Source: Serratia inhibens
Lineage (GTDB): Bacteria > Pseudomonadota > Gammaproteobacteria > Enterobacterales > Enterobacteriaceae
Length of the DNA: 64,000 nt
Assembly: GCF_003591175.1 (NCBI RefSeq)
Contig: NZ_QYYG01000008.1
Span: forward strand, 183,004-247,003
Direction of reading: 5' to 3'
Made by a program: the position numbers and the translations under genes. Under the pieces are notes generated by a model. It had not been told where the DNA came from and searched no databases. It saw nothing but the letters and a program-made list of their open reading frames with translations. Below are positions 23,063 to 35,187 of this stretch, in pieces (the first letter of the stretch is position 1; each line of letters begins with the position of its first letter).

Positions 23063-23092
23063 AACCGGGATCCGCAAGGGTCCCGGTTTTTT
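23063..23092 (+). terminator. orphan rho-independent terminator
   Basis: Stem AACCGGGATCC-GCAA-GGGTCCCGGTT followed by a T run. No plus-strand protein gene ends nearby. Confidence 0.8.
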
Positions 23093-23168
23093 ATTGCCGT
23101 TTTTTCGCCAAACTGCGCGAGGCATCATACGGACAGCTTCCCTTGCCGTCACTGTTACCCGGCCCCAA

Positions 23169-23196
23169 TAAAAACGGGGCCAGCAAGCTGACCCCG
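23169..23196 (-). terminator. terminator of the first autotransporter protease gene
   Basis: On the minus strand CGGGGTCAGC-TTGC-TGGCCCCG is followed by TTTTTATT, 21 bp past the stop. Confidence 0.85.
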
Positions 23197-23216
23197 TATC
23201 TTTCAGGCGAAGATCG

Positions 23217-26315
<3,099 letters not shown>

Positions 26316-26340
26316 TCCCTTATCCTTTTTGTTTTGCGTA

Positions 26341-26361
26341 AAACCGCCCTAGGTGGGGCGG
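26341..26361 (-). terminator. hairpin after the second autotransporter protease gene
   Basis: CCGCCC and GGGCGG pair around a short loop; on the minus strand a short TTTT follows. It lies 23 bp past the stop, before the next protease gene. Confidence 0.55.
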
Positions 26362-26384
26362 CTGTTCCGTTTGTTTTTTTAAGA

Positions 26385-29300
26385 TCAGAAATGCCAGGTA
26401 AAACCGGCGTTGACGCTGTTGTCCTGATGGTTTTGCGACAGCAGGCCGCCGTAACCCAGCGACAGCGTGGCGTTTTTGTTCACCGCCACTTCCGCGCTGG
26501 CCTTCAGCACCGCGCCGTCACGCGATGCCGATACGCTGTTCACCACGAACGGCGAACTGCCGCCGTTGAAGCGCAGCCCGGTACCGCGATCCAGATCGCC
26601 ATACTGATGCTGCCAGCCCAGTTCGCTGCGCAGCGCTACCGACGTCGTTTTGCTCGCCTGCCACTCGGTATCGGCACGCAGCCCCAGCGTCGAAACGGTG
26701 GCGTCGGTGTGCTGTTTGTCGCCATGCAGCGCCGCCGCCCCGCCGTCTTCAGCGATGCCGTTGTTCTGGAAGTTGATGTACGCCAGGTTGGCGAACGGCT
26801 CCAGGTTCACCCAGCCGGCCTTCACGCTGTAACCCGCTTCGGCGAATACCTGCTCGGTGCGCGCACTGTACTTCGCGGTTTCGCGATCCGACTGCATGCC
26901 ATAGTTGACCGAGCGCGAGGTATCGATGCGGTGCCAGGTATAGGCGCCGCCGGCGCGCAGCGCCAGCTCACCGAACTGTTTGCCGCCGTACACCGCCAGG
27001 TGGTAGTTGTCGCTGTCGGCATTCGAGCCATAACCGCCGTCGAGTGAGGTGCGGGTGTAACCGGTCGCGACCCCTAACCGCCAGTCTTCAGCCAGCGCCG
27101 AGTCCAGCCCCAGCAGCACGCCGTAGGTCGAGGCCTGATAGCCGGTGGCGTTGGTATCCCCCGACGCATGGTCCCAGGCGCCCAGCAGCTGCGCCCAGGC
27201 ACCGCCGTCGTCGGACTTGATGTCCGGTGAGGTCGCCAGCCCTTCCGCCTGCCGCAGGCGGCCGTTGAGCGCCTCACGCAGGTAGCGGCTGTCGTTGACC
27301 TGCGCCGACGCGATGTCCGCGTGGATCTGCCCGGACAGCTGACGGAACGCCTGCCGCGCTTCCCCCGCCGAACCGGCGTTGAGGATGCTCTCGTACACCG
27401 GGTTGCCCGCCGCCAGCGCATCCGCCGCCACCGCCACCGCACGCTCGTTCTGCGTTTTCGCCACGCTGGCGAAGCGGGTGTCGTTGCGGCCGACGTTCAG
27501 CGTCACCTGATTAGGCTGATAGCTCAGCCCGGTGCCCAGGAACAGATAATTCGGTGCCACAGAATCAAACTGCCCGCTGATGCCCTGATCCGCCGTCAGA
27601 ATGCTGTACTGTTGGCCGAGCAGGCTGCGCACTTCGCTTTGCGATAACAGGTTAGGGCTGTTCTCCAGCGAAACCGCCACCTCGCCGCCAGCGATCGTCG
27701 CCGATCCGCCGCTGTGGATCCGATCGCTCTGGCCGTTCGGCGCCACTTCCACCGCATAGCGCGAACCCGGTTCGAAACTGACGTTGTTGGCCACGTTGAG
27801 CGTGCCGATCGAGTTGCCCGGCGCCACGGTGCCGCCACGGCGGGCGGTCAGCGAACCGACGCTGCCGGCGCCACCCAGAATACCGGCGTTCTGCACCGTC
27901 ACCGCCGAGGTGACCGAACCCTTGATTGCCAGCAGACCCTCGTTAACCAGCGTCGGGCCGGCATAGGTGTTGGCGCCGGTCAGCACCAAGGAGCCAATAC
28001 CCTCTTTGGTCAGGCCGCCGTGGCCGGAGATAGCATTGCTCCAGACGTCCAACCCGCAGTGAATATCGTCACACACCCGTTCGGTCGGTTTGCCCTTGTC
28101 CAGTACCGCGCCGATACCCGGCAAATTCACCACAAACTGCTCGGGGCCATAGGCGCCACTGACGCGAAACTCCTCCGGAATGTCCTGTTCAGTGACGAAC
28201 ATGCCCGGACCGCGAATCGCTTTGCCCAGATCGATCATCCCCCAGCCGTACAGCGCATCGATACCCGGCGCGCCCATATCGACGGTGGTGGTCTTCAGTA
28301 CCGAAGCGACCTGCGCGCCGGTCATGTACGGGAAGCGCTCCATCAGCACCGCAATGCTGCCGGCCACGTGCGGCGCCGCCATCGAGGTGCCGCTGTATTT
28401 GGCGTAACCCGTGGTCAGATTCTCCAGACTGTTGCCTTCGATGATCGAGCTGTAGACTTTGCTGCCCGGCGCGGCGACACAGAAGCTGGCGGTGTAACCG
28501 CAGCGTGAAGAGAAGGTGCTGATGCTGTAATCGCCGCTATTGTTCGGATCTTGCAGGCTGGCGACGGAAAGCCAGTTGGGGGCAATCTCCGGCACGAAAT
28601 AGGCCAGGCCGGCCATCGCATCCGGGTTATTCAGGTTGTAGTCATTACCGGCGGCAAAAATGGTGACGATGCCGCTGCGCGCCGCATCGATAGCGCCCTG
28701 ATAGGCACCGCCGGCTTTGGTGCCCAGTATCTGTTTGATTTGATCGAACTGTTTCTGCGCGTCGGCGAGAGTGAAGTGGGGGTAAGCCGGATCCTTGCCG
28801 CCCTTATCGAACTTCTCGGTGATGCCGATACCCCAGCTGTTATTGATGATGCGTGCACCGCTGGCGATCAGCGCATCCCAACCTGCCTGATACACCGCGC
28901 CGTCGTTGCCGAGAATGATGCCGTCTTCCGGCCCCGGATCACCGTTTTCCGCGCTGATGATTTGCGCATTGAACGCCACGCCGTGCATCTCGCCGCCATC
29001 GCGGTTGCCGGCTGCGATACCGCCCACATGGGTGCCATGTGAGCCGAGCGTACCGTCGGAATCCACGCTCGGCGTGCCGTCATAACGGAATGCGTCGCCT
29101 TTCTTCACCGGGATATAAGGATCGGTGTACTCACGGATGCCGGTCGTGACCAGGTTGATCACCTTGTCCTGGCTGGCAAACTCCGGATGTTGGGCATACA
29201 CCGGCTGATCGAAAATACCGAGCTTAATGCCTTTTCCGGTATAACCGGCGGCGTAGGCCTGCTCGGCATGGATCGCCCCCAGGCCCCATTCAGCGTTGAA

Positions 29301-29495
29301 TTCATTGCTGCGCCAACTGGCCGGATCGCCCTGCCTGCCGCTCTCGACATAGGGTGCGGCCTGCGCTCCGCCGATCGCCGCCAGACATAAAAGCACTGCG
29401 CTCCATTGCGCACGATTCACACCAATTTCAGGCCAGCCAAAGGCCGCCTGAACAGGCTTGACTCCTCTACGTTTACTTTCCATCCCAGATACCAT
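26385..29495 (-). CDS. subtilisin-like autotransporter serine protease (copy 2)
   Basis: A 1036-residue paralogue. Signal peptide region ends IGGAQAAPYV. Catalytic motifs are GIFDQPV (Asp), SHGTHVGGIA (His), the oxyanion Asn in FAAGNDY and GTSMAAPHVAG (Ser). The Asp motif reads IFDQ instead of the copy 1 ILDT. The beta-helix and barrel match copy 1 almost residue for residue and end NAGFTWHF. The N-terminal ~480 residues are much more divergent, so the two enzymes may cut different targets. No clear ribosome site marks the start; 29495 and 29483 are both possible. It lies upstream of copy 1 on the same strand with a hairpin between, so each is probably transcribed separately. Confidence 0.94.
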   Translation of the reverse strand: MVSGMESKRRGVKPVQAAFGWPEIGVNRAQWSAVLLCLAAIGGAQAAPYVESGRQGDPASWRSNEFNAEWGLGAIHAEQAYAAGYTGKGIKLGIFDQPVYAQHPEFASQDKVINLVTTGIREYTDPYIPVKKGDAFRYDGTPSVDSDGTLGSHGTHVGGIAAGNRDGGEMHGVAFNAQIISAENGDPGPEDGIILGNDGAVYQAGWDALIASGARIINNSWGIGITEKFDKGGKDPAYPHFTLADAQKQFDQIKQILGTKAGGAYQGAIDAARSGIVTIFAAGNDYNLNNPDAMAGLAYFVPEIAPNWLSVASLQDPNNSGDYSISTFSSRCGYTASFCVAAPGSKVYSSIIEGNSLENLTTGYAKYSGTSMAAPHVAGSIAVLMERFPYMTGAQVASVLKTTTVDMGAPGIDALYGWGMIDLGKAIRGPGMFVTEQDIPEEFRVSGAYGPEQFVVNLPGIGAVLDKGKPTERVCDDIHCGLDVWSNAISGHGGLTKEGIGSLVLTGANTYAGPTLVNEGLLAIKGSVTSAVTVQNAGILGGAGSVGSLTARRGGTVAPGNSIGTLNVANNVSFEPGSRYAVEVAPNGQSDRIHSGGSATIAGGEVAVSLENSPNLLSQSEVRSLLGQQYSILTADQGISGQFDSVAPNYLFLGTGLSYQPNQVTLNVGRNDTRFASVAKTQNERAVAVAADALAAGNPVYESILNAGSAGEARQAFRQLSGQIHADIASAQVNDSRYLREALNGRLRQAEGLATSPDIKSDDGGAWAQLLGAWDHASGDTNATGYQASTYGVLLGLDSALAEDWRLGVATGYTRTSLDGGYGSNADSDNYHLAVYGGKQFGELALRAGGAYTWHRIDTSRSVNYGMQSDRETAKYSARTEQVFAEAGYSVKAGWVNLEPFANLAYINFQNNGIAEDGGAAALHGDKQHTDATVSTLGLRADTEWQASKTTSVALRSELGWQHQYGDLDRGTGLRFNGGSSPFVVNSVSASRDGAVLKASAEVAVNKNATLSLGYGGLLSQNHQDNSVNAGFTWHF
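26390..28030. repeat. near-identical 1.64-kb block (copy 2)
   Basis: Partner of 23222-24862. Direct orientation, so recombination between the two would delete the intervening protease domain and leave one hybrid gene. Confidence 0.92.
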
Positions 29496-29888
29496 CCATT
29501 GTTGTTTGCAAATGTTTTATTGGTTTTTTTGTGTAACAGTTTCGTAACACCAAATAAATAAAGCACAACAATCTCAAGCACGCCTAATGGGTCAATAGCG
29601 AGAGCGCCTGATTGGGACCGATAACCGTTCGGTAAAGGAGAGGGGATGCATAAGGATTTCAAATGACCCAGAATGGCCGTAGAGAGCGTTTTAATTGCAG
29701 CGAATGAAAATATAATTAAATGATAAATATGAATAATATAAAAACAAAAAGGCCAAAGGCTATTTTCCCTCAGGCCAATTGAAAAAGCTTACCTGCCTCT
29801 TCTTATCACTTTAAATTATAAGAATTGCCAATATTTACTCAGTGAAATGTGCTGGTTTTGACAGAAGAGAACGTTGAAAATTGGATTA
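29496..29888. other. intergenic stretch without a gene
   Basis: About 390 bp, AT-rich towards the right. It should hold the promoter of the second protease gene (near 29500-29600) and the 3' end of the TetR-type transcript. I see no open frame with a ribosome site and no clear terminator. Confidence 0.4.
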
Positions 29889-30524
29889 TCATGCTAACGG
29901 TTTTCTGCTGTGCATCGCATCTTCTTCGGCCTGCCGAATAATGGCCTTCGCCATCCACTGAGTCACATCCTGGATGCCGCCGAGATCCAACCCCCAAATA
30001 TCTTTCAGTACCAGAAAAACTTCCGAACCATAAATCAGCGAAAAAGAATGAATCACCCTCTGAAGCGCCTCTGACGGCAGTTTATCCTGTAGCGGTTCTA
30101 CCGCCAGCTTCAGCAGGCGTTTGCGGTTGCCGCGAACGAATTTTTCACCCGGCGTCGCGTTCGCCCACTGCTGCAACGACAGTTGCAGGGCAGCTCGCAG
30201 AGCGCCTTCATGCTGTTCCATCTGGGGATAAGCGAAGGCCAACAGTTGCTGAATACGTTTCAACGCATCATTATCCTGCGGCCGCCATTCCAGGATTGGC
30301 CCCAGACTTTCAGCCACTACCGCAGCGATCAATGCGCTTTGGGTAGGAAAATAACGATAGGCGGTAGCGCGTGATACCTGAGCATGCGCCGCAAGCTCAG
30401 TGATCGAAGGAAATGCGCCTGCGTCATACAGCGCCATGGCGCTGGCCAGCAGTAAGCGGTGGGTTTTGGCCCGAGCAGAAGTCAGGGAACTCTCTTGCTG
30501 TACAGGAAAAGCAGTTATCGGCAC
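29889..30524 (-). CDS. TetR-family repressor
   Basis: A 211-residue regulator. Helix-turn-helix: FPSITELAAHAQVSRATAYRYFPTQSALI at about residues 41-69 of this start. The rest is an all-helical ligand-binding domain. The frame stays open to 30686, but the GTG at 30524 preceded by GAGG 5 bases upstream gives a normal-length TetR protein. It is divergent from the UPF0261 gene. The gap holds an interrupted palindrome (30688-30699) that could be its operator, so it is probably the local repressor of the UPF0261 gene. Confidence 0.85.
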   Translation of the reverse strand: MPITAFPVQQESSLTSARAKTHRLLLASAMALYDAGAFPSITELAAHAQVSRATAYRYFPTQSALIAAVVAESLGPILEWRPQDNDALKRIQQLLAFAYPQMEQHEGALRAALQLSLQQWANATPGEKFVRGNRKRLLKLAVEPLQDKLPSEALQRVIHSFSLIYGSEVFLVLKDIWGLDLGGIQDVTQWMAKAIIRQAEEDAMHSRKPLA

Positions 30525-30687
30525 GTCAACCTCATACTTCTTCGCATTTTCCCAGCCGGGAAATACGCGTTCACCTTCAAACCGACTGCATCCTGCTTTG
30601 TCGGCAACATTAAGAAACCCAAAATGAGACTGGAATCTCACTTCAGACTGAAAAATGGTCTTGCAAAAATGATACTGTCGTCTCATT

Positions 30688-30699
30688 ATGTAAATACAT
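30688..30699. promoter_or_regulatory. candidate TetR operator
   Basis: ATGTA-AA-TACAT, an inverted repeat in the AT-rich region between the divergent TetR and UPF0261 genes. A second palindrome ATAACGTTAT lies at about 30746-30755. Assignment is by position only. Confidence 0.35.
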
Positions 30700-30795
30700 T
30701 AGTTATTTTAACTTAATCATCCAACGCCAGGGTTCCAAATAATTAGATAACGTTATAATTTTAATTATAAAAATAGAATTATCCAGGAAATTACA

Positions 30796-32064
30796 ATGAG
30801 TAATACTTCAAATTCTGTCTACATTGCTACCACAGCAGATACTAAAGGACAAGAGTTGGAGTATGTACGCCAGCTTATCGCCGGGCACGATTTGCCCACT
30901 ATTACCGTAGATCTCTCCACCCGTAGCGACTCTGAAAGCTCGCTGGCCGATATTTGCGCCGCGGAAGTCGCCAGCCATCACCCCGAAGGAGCCGAAGCGG
31001 TATTCTGCTCCTGTCGCGGTCAGGCTATCGACGCCATGGCGGTCGCGTTTAAACATTTTATCCTGACGCGTCATGACATTGCCGCCCTGCTTGGCCTGGG
31101 TGGCTCCGGCGGCACCGCCATCATCACTCCGGCGATGCAGCAACTACCTATCGGCCTGCCAAAACTGATGGTGTCGAGCATGGCAGCGGGGGACGTCTCC
31201 GCTTATGTCGGTACCAGCGATATTGGTATGTTGTACTCTGTGACCGATATCGCTGGCTTAAATCGCCTGTCACGCCGGGTGTTGAGCAATGCAGCACATC
31301 AGATTGTCGGGGCGGTGCGCTTCGCCACCCACGATGACGCCGATGACAAACCCGCGATAGGTCTGACGATGTTTGGCGTCACCACGCCCTGCATACGAGC
31401 GGTGGTTGCCGCTCTTGAACCTCACTGGGACTGCCTGGTGTTCCATGCTACCGGTAGCGGCGGCAGGGCGCTGGAAAAACTGATCGACAGCCGTTTACTG
31501 AACGCCGCGCTGGATCTGACAACCACCGAGGTGGCAGATTATCTGTTCGGCGGCGTTTTGCCCTGCGATAAGGATCGCTTCAGCGCCATCGCGCGCACCG
31601 GTATCCCTTGCGTACTCTCCTGTGGCGCATTGGATATGATCAACTTCGGCTCGCCAAAAACCGTGCCGGATCGCTATGCCGGGCGTCAGCTGCATCACCA
31701 CAACCCACAGGTCACTCTGGTGCGCACCACCGCACAGGAGAATTCCCTTATCGGACGCTGGATCGGGGAAAAAATGAATGCCTGCGCAGGTGAAGTGAGA
31801 TTCGTCATTCCGGAAGGAGGCGTGTCAGCCCTGGATGCACCGGGCCAGCCGTTTTGGGATCCGCTCGCACTGGCTGCTTTTGTGCAAGCGCTGGAAGACA
31901 CGCTGCAGCAAACAAACAGACGTCGGCTGATAAAAACGCCTTATCATATTAACGATCCGCGTTTTGCGCAGGTCATTGCCGAACAATTTCAGCAGATTAC
32001 TTATGCGCCGGATGATTTTTATTCTCATTGCCCGATTGGAGAACGACTTTTTGGCCAGCAATAG
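30796..32064 (+). CDS. Tm-1-like ATP-binding domain protein (UPF0261)
   Basis: A 422-residue protein of the UPF0261/Tm-1 family. The N-terminal half has [42 protein letters not shown] and [17 protein letters not shown], all family hallmarks; the C-terminal half has [16 protein letters not shown]. The plant Tm-1 N-terminal domain binds ATP; bacterial members are thought to be enzymes or regulators of unknown substrate, often beside TIM-barrel partners, which is not the case here. AGGA precedes the ATG. It is divergent from a TetR-type gene and ends at a strong bidirectional terminator. Confidence 0.88.
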   Translation: MSNTSNSVYIATTADTKGQELEYVRQLIAGHDLPTITVDLSTRSDSESSLADICAAEVASHHPEGAEAVFCSCRGQAIDAMAVAFKHFILTRHDIAALLGLGGSGGTAIITPAMQQLPIGLPKLMVSSMAAGDVSAYVGTSDIGMLYSVTDIAGLNRLSRRVLSNAAHQIVGAVRFATHDDADDKPAIGLTMFGVTTPCIRAVVAALEPHWDCLVFHATGSGGRALEKLIDSRLLNAALDLTTTEVADYLFGGVLPCDKDRFSAIARTGIPCVLSCGALDMINFGSPKTVPDRYAGRQLHHHNPQVTLVRTTAQENSLIGRWIGEKMNACAGEVRFVIPEGGVSALDAPGQPFWDPLALAAFVQALEDTLQQTNRRRLIKTPYHINDPRFAQVIAEQFQQITYAPDDFYSHCPIGERLFGQQ

Positions 32065-32076
32065 CTGAGCATAAGC

Positions 32077-32107
32077 AAAAGGGCCAGATGAATAATCTGG
32101 CCCTTTT
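32077..32107. terminator. bidirectional terminator between UPF0261 and Spy-like genes
   Basis: AAAAGGGCCAGAT-GAATA-ATCTGGCCCTTTTT, a 13-bp stem with A and T runs on each side, serving both convergent genes. Confidence 0.9.
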
Positions 32108-32126
32108 TATTTACCCCATGATGTTA

Positions 32127-32621
32127 TTACTGTTCGGTCGCCATTTTCGATTTCATTTTATTCATGTGGTCCATCATTTTCTGTTCGCGTTTCTGATAAT
32201 TCTCATTGTATTGTTTTTTCTGCTCAGGGGTCAGCAGGTTATACATTTTATTTTCCGCTTTGGCGCGTTCCAGCATATGTTCGGACTGCGCTTTGCTGAT
32301 GGTATCAATTTGGGATTTCACTTTTGCTTCATCGAAGCTGTCGCTGGCCACCAGGTTATGCAACGCCTGACGTTCCTCTTTTACGCCCGCACCGCGATTC
32401 TGATGCGATTCTTTCATGATGTCGCGCATTTGCTGGCGTTGTTGTTCGGTCAGGTTCAGGCCGGCAAATGGCCCACCTTTGCCTTCACCTTTATGGTGCA
32501 TCATTTTCATCGGTGCGGCGTCAGCCGTAGCCGGTGCCGCAGTGGTGTCGGCGGCGAAGGCCATGGAAGCAGAGCCCAGAGCCAGAGTAGAAGCTACAAA
32601 TAAAGCGGTCAGTTTACGCAT
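32127..32621 (-). CDS. spy: Spy/CpxP-family periplasmic chaperone
   Basis: A 164-residue periplasmic protein: signal peptide MRKLTALFVASTLALGSASM to AFAADT, a Met/His-rich stretch (MKMMHHKGEGKGG), and the two LTxxQ motifs of the family (LTEQQRQQM and LTPEQKKQY). E. coli Spy is an ATP-independent chaperone induced by envelope stress through Cpx and Bae. The length and the positions of both motifs fit Spy better than CpxP. The start at 32621 has AAGGA 8 bases upstream. It is monocistronic, with its own upstream gap. Confidence 0.87.
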   Translation of the reverse strand: MRKLTALFVASTLALGSASMAFAADTTAAPATADAAPMKMMHHKGEGKGGPFAGLNLTEQQRQQMRDIMKESHQNRGAGVKEERQALHNLVASDSFDEAKVKSQIDTISKAQSEHMLERAKAENKMYNLLTPEQKKQYNENYQKREQKMMDHMNKMKSKMATEQ

Positions 32622-33177
32622 AATCATTTCCTTAAAATTATTCTTCATCAGGAGCGCTGTACGTGAACAGGCTCTTCTTTCGTTCGTCGGGGATAATAGT
32701 AGGCCGTTAAACATAGAGTAATGCGATTCTGTGTAAATTTTTTAAAACCCAAAACAGATTTATTCGACAACTTTGAGTAAATTATGAAGAAAGTGCCTAT
32801 TGTCCGGAAATTTTGATTGCCTGAGGAAATTAAAATTCCCCCCAATGGAGTTATTCCTGCCGTACCTCCCCTTTATTATAATTTACCCTCATCCGCTGCA
32901 ACCGCCCTTCAACAATATGGCGGCCCCTATGGGCAGAAACCGTACGCGTTTCCCGTGACTGAGGGTTTTTCTCTTACACTCAAAGCAACCGGCGGCAAAT
33001 GGGACATTTACACAGCAAAACTAATTATTGCTTATATAATAGTTTCATCACCCATGCCCGCCCGTGAAAAACGTGTTATATGATGGAGATACGTGCACTG
33101 CGGCCGCTACCGAGCCTGAAAACTGCTGCTACGCTCATTGCGGAGACCTGGCTGTCGTGCCCTTTTGAGGAATCATC
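32622..33177. other. intergenic stretch between spy-like gene and rpfR
   Basis: About 550 bp. The left part should carry the Spy-type promoter and the right part the rpfR promoter. A weak 88-codon frame beginning with TTG at 32817 has no ribosome site and no family resemblance, so I do not call it. Confidence 0.4.
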
Positions 33178-35172
33178 ATGTTCGCAGACCAAGGTCCTAT
33201 GCTTCTTAACGCCCACTTTGGCACCAACAGCCCCTACTGGCGGCTGGCGTTCGACAGCAATGCCCTGGAGCTGTCCGCGGTCAAAGGCAAAGCTCATATG
33301 GCCGTAGCGCTCAGCGCCATGCAGGCGGCAAAAATCCGGCGCCTGAGCGGCATTACCGCCAGCCTGGATATCTCAATTACGCTGGTCGGCGAACCGATCC
33401 ATTTGCACCTGGTAGGCCGCCGGATCAACAAGCTGGAATGGGCCGGCACCGCTTCCGCTTTCAGCGACACCAAGTCGGTTGCCCGCGATCTGGTGCATGG
33501 GCTTTCCTTTGCCGAACAGGTGGTATCAGAAGCCAATTCGGTGATTGTGATTGTCGATCAGCATGGCCGCATCCAACGTTTCAACCGCCTGAGCGAAGAA
33601 TATACCGGCCTGCATGAACATGATGTCATAGGCAAAAACGTCTTTCAGCTGTTTATGAGCCCGGAAGAAGCGGCGGCATCGCGGCGAAATATCGCCGGTT
33701 TTTTCCGCAATGGTTCATCCTACGAGGTTGAACGCTGGGTCAAAACGGTAAAAGGCGAGCGGCTGTTTTTGTTCCGCAACAAATTCGTCCATAGCGGTAG
33801 CGGAAAAAACGAGGTCTTCCTGATTTGCTCAGGCACCGACATCACTGAAGAACGCCGGGCCCAAGAGCGCCTGCGGGTGCTGGCCAATACCGACATCATC
33901 ACCGGCTTGCCCAATCGCAACGCCATTCAGGACAAAATTATCCAGGCCATTGCGGCACGTGGTGACAACAACGTTGGGTTGGTGTACCTCGATCTCGATA
34001 ATTTCAAAAAAGTGAACGACGCCTACGGGCATATGTTCGGCGATCGCTTGTTGATGGAGGTGTCGCTGGCGGTGCTCGGCTGTCTTGAACCCGATCAGGT
34101 TCTGGCGCGCCTTGGGGGCGACGAATTTCTGGTGCTGGCCCAACAGGCCAATCGCGAGCAGTTGCAACAGTTGGCCCGGCGTATTATCGACCGGTTGAAA
34201 ACGCCCTTCCGCATCGGCCTTATCGAAGTCTATACCGGCTGTTCGATTGGTATCGCGCTGTGTCCGGAACACGGTAACGATCTCGACGGCTTGATCCGTA
34301 GCGCCGACACCGCCATGTACGTCGCCAAAGAGCACGGCAAACGTACCTTTACCGTGTTCTCACCGGAAATGAACAAGCGAGTCGCGGAATATATGTGGCT
34401 GGACACCAACCTGCGCAAAGGTCTGGAGCAGAATCAACTGGTGGTTTATTACCAACCGAAAATCGATGCGCTCAGCGGCACGGTGCGCAGCGTGGAAGCC
34501 CTGGTGCGTTGGAACTCGCCCGAACGCGGCCTGATCCCGCCGTTGCAATTCATCTCTTACGCTGAAGAGTCCGGGCTGATTGGCCCGCTCGGCCGGTGGG
34601 TGCTGCAAACCGCGGCCAAACAGGCCGCTCAATGGCAACGGCAGGGGCTGGCACTGCGGGTCGCCGTAAATCTTTCCGCACGTCAGTTGGTTGATGACTC
34701 CATCGTGGAGGATCTGATCAACGTGCTGCAGCACAACCAGTTAACGCCATGCCTGCTGGACTTCGAACTGACGGAAAGCAGCCTGATTGAGGATGAGAAA
34801 CGTGCGCGCGCGGTCATCACCCGGCTACGCGAATTGGGTGCACAGGTTCATCTTGACGACTTCGGCACCGGTTATTCCTCGCTGGCGCAGCTGGCGCGTA
34901 TCCCGCTGGATGCCATTAAGCTGGATAAGAGCTTTGTGCGCGGCGTGAATTTCAATCCGGTTTCACAGTCGCTGGTGCGCGCTATCGTTGCGGCGGCCGA
35001 GGCGCTGAAATTCCGGGTGATCGCCGAAGGCGTTGAGACTGAAAGCGAGAACAGGTTCCTGGATGAGGTGGGCGTGGACGAAAAACAGGGATTCCTGTTT
35101 GCGCGGCCAATGCTCCCGGAACAGCTGGAACATTGGCTGCAGTCTTATTGCCCGTCACCCCCCTCAGCGTAA
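33178..35172 (+). CDS. rpfR: RpfR-type DSF receptor: FI-PAS-GGDEF-EAL cyclic di-GMP protein
   Basis: A 664-residue cytoplasmic sensor. Residues 1-95 match the place of the RpfF-interaction domain. A PAS domain follows at about 108-225 (NSVIVIVDQHGRIQRFNRLS). The diguanylate cyclase domain has LDLDNFKKVND and an intact GGDEF at 313-317. The phosphodiesterase domain starts YYQPKID, with EAL at 440-442, then LDDFGTGYSSL and KLDKSFV. In Burkholderia and Cronobacter RpfR binds cis-2-fatty-acid signals through PAS and lowers cyclic di-GMP. E. coli PdeR (Gmr) has the same layout without an rpfF neighbour. Here the rpfF gene is convergent 15 bp away, which decides for RpfR. GAGGA precedes the ATG. 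Confidence 0.88.
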   Translation: MFADQGPMLLNAHFGTNSPYWRLAFDSNALELSAVKGKAHMAVALSAMQAAKIRRLSGITASLDISITLVGEPIHLHLVGRRINKLEWAGTASAFSDTKSVARDLVHGLSFAEQVVSEANSVIVIVDQHGRIQRFNRLSEEYTGLHEHDVIGKNVFQLFMSPEEAAASRRNIAGFFRNGSSYEVERWVKTVKGERLFLFRNKFVHSGSGKNEVFLICSGTDITEERRAQERLRVLANTDIITGLPNRNAIQDKIIQAIAARGDNNVGLVYLDLDNFKKVNDAYGHMFGDRLLMEVSLAVLGCLEPDQVLARLGGDEFLVLAQQANREQLQQLARRIIDRLKTPFRIGLIEVYTGCSIGIALCPEHGNDLDGLIRSADTAMYVAKEHGKRTFTVFSPEMNKRVAEYMWLDTNLRKGLEQNQLVVYYQPKIDALSGTVRSVEALVRWNSPERGLIPPLQFISYAEESGLIGPLGRWVLQTAAKQAAQWQRQGLALRVAVNLSARQLVDDSIVEDLINVLQHNQLTPCLLDFELTESSLIEDEKRARAVITRLRELGAQVHLDDFGTGYSSLAQLARIPLDAIKLDKSFVRGVNFNPVSQSLVRAIVAAAEALKFRVIAEGVETESENRFLDEVGVDEKQGFLFARPMLPEQLEHWLQSYCPSPPSA

Positions 35173-35187
35173 TGCGGGCAGGTTACA

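Noticed and set aside
32817..33083. An 88-codon plus-strand frame before rpfR starting with TTG
   Set aside because: No ribosome site and no recognisable motif; more likely leader sequence of rpfR.
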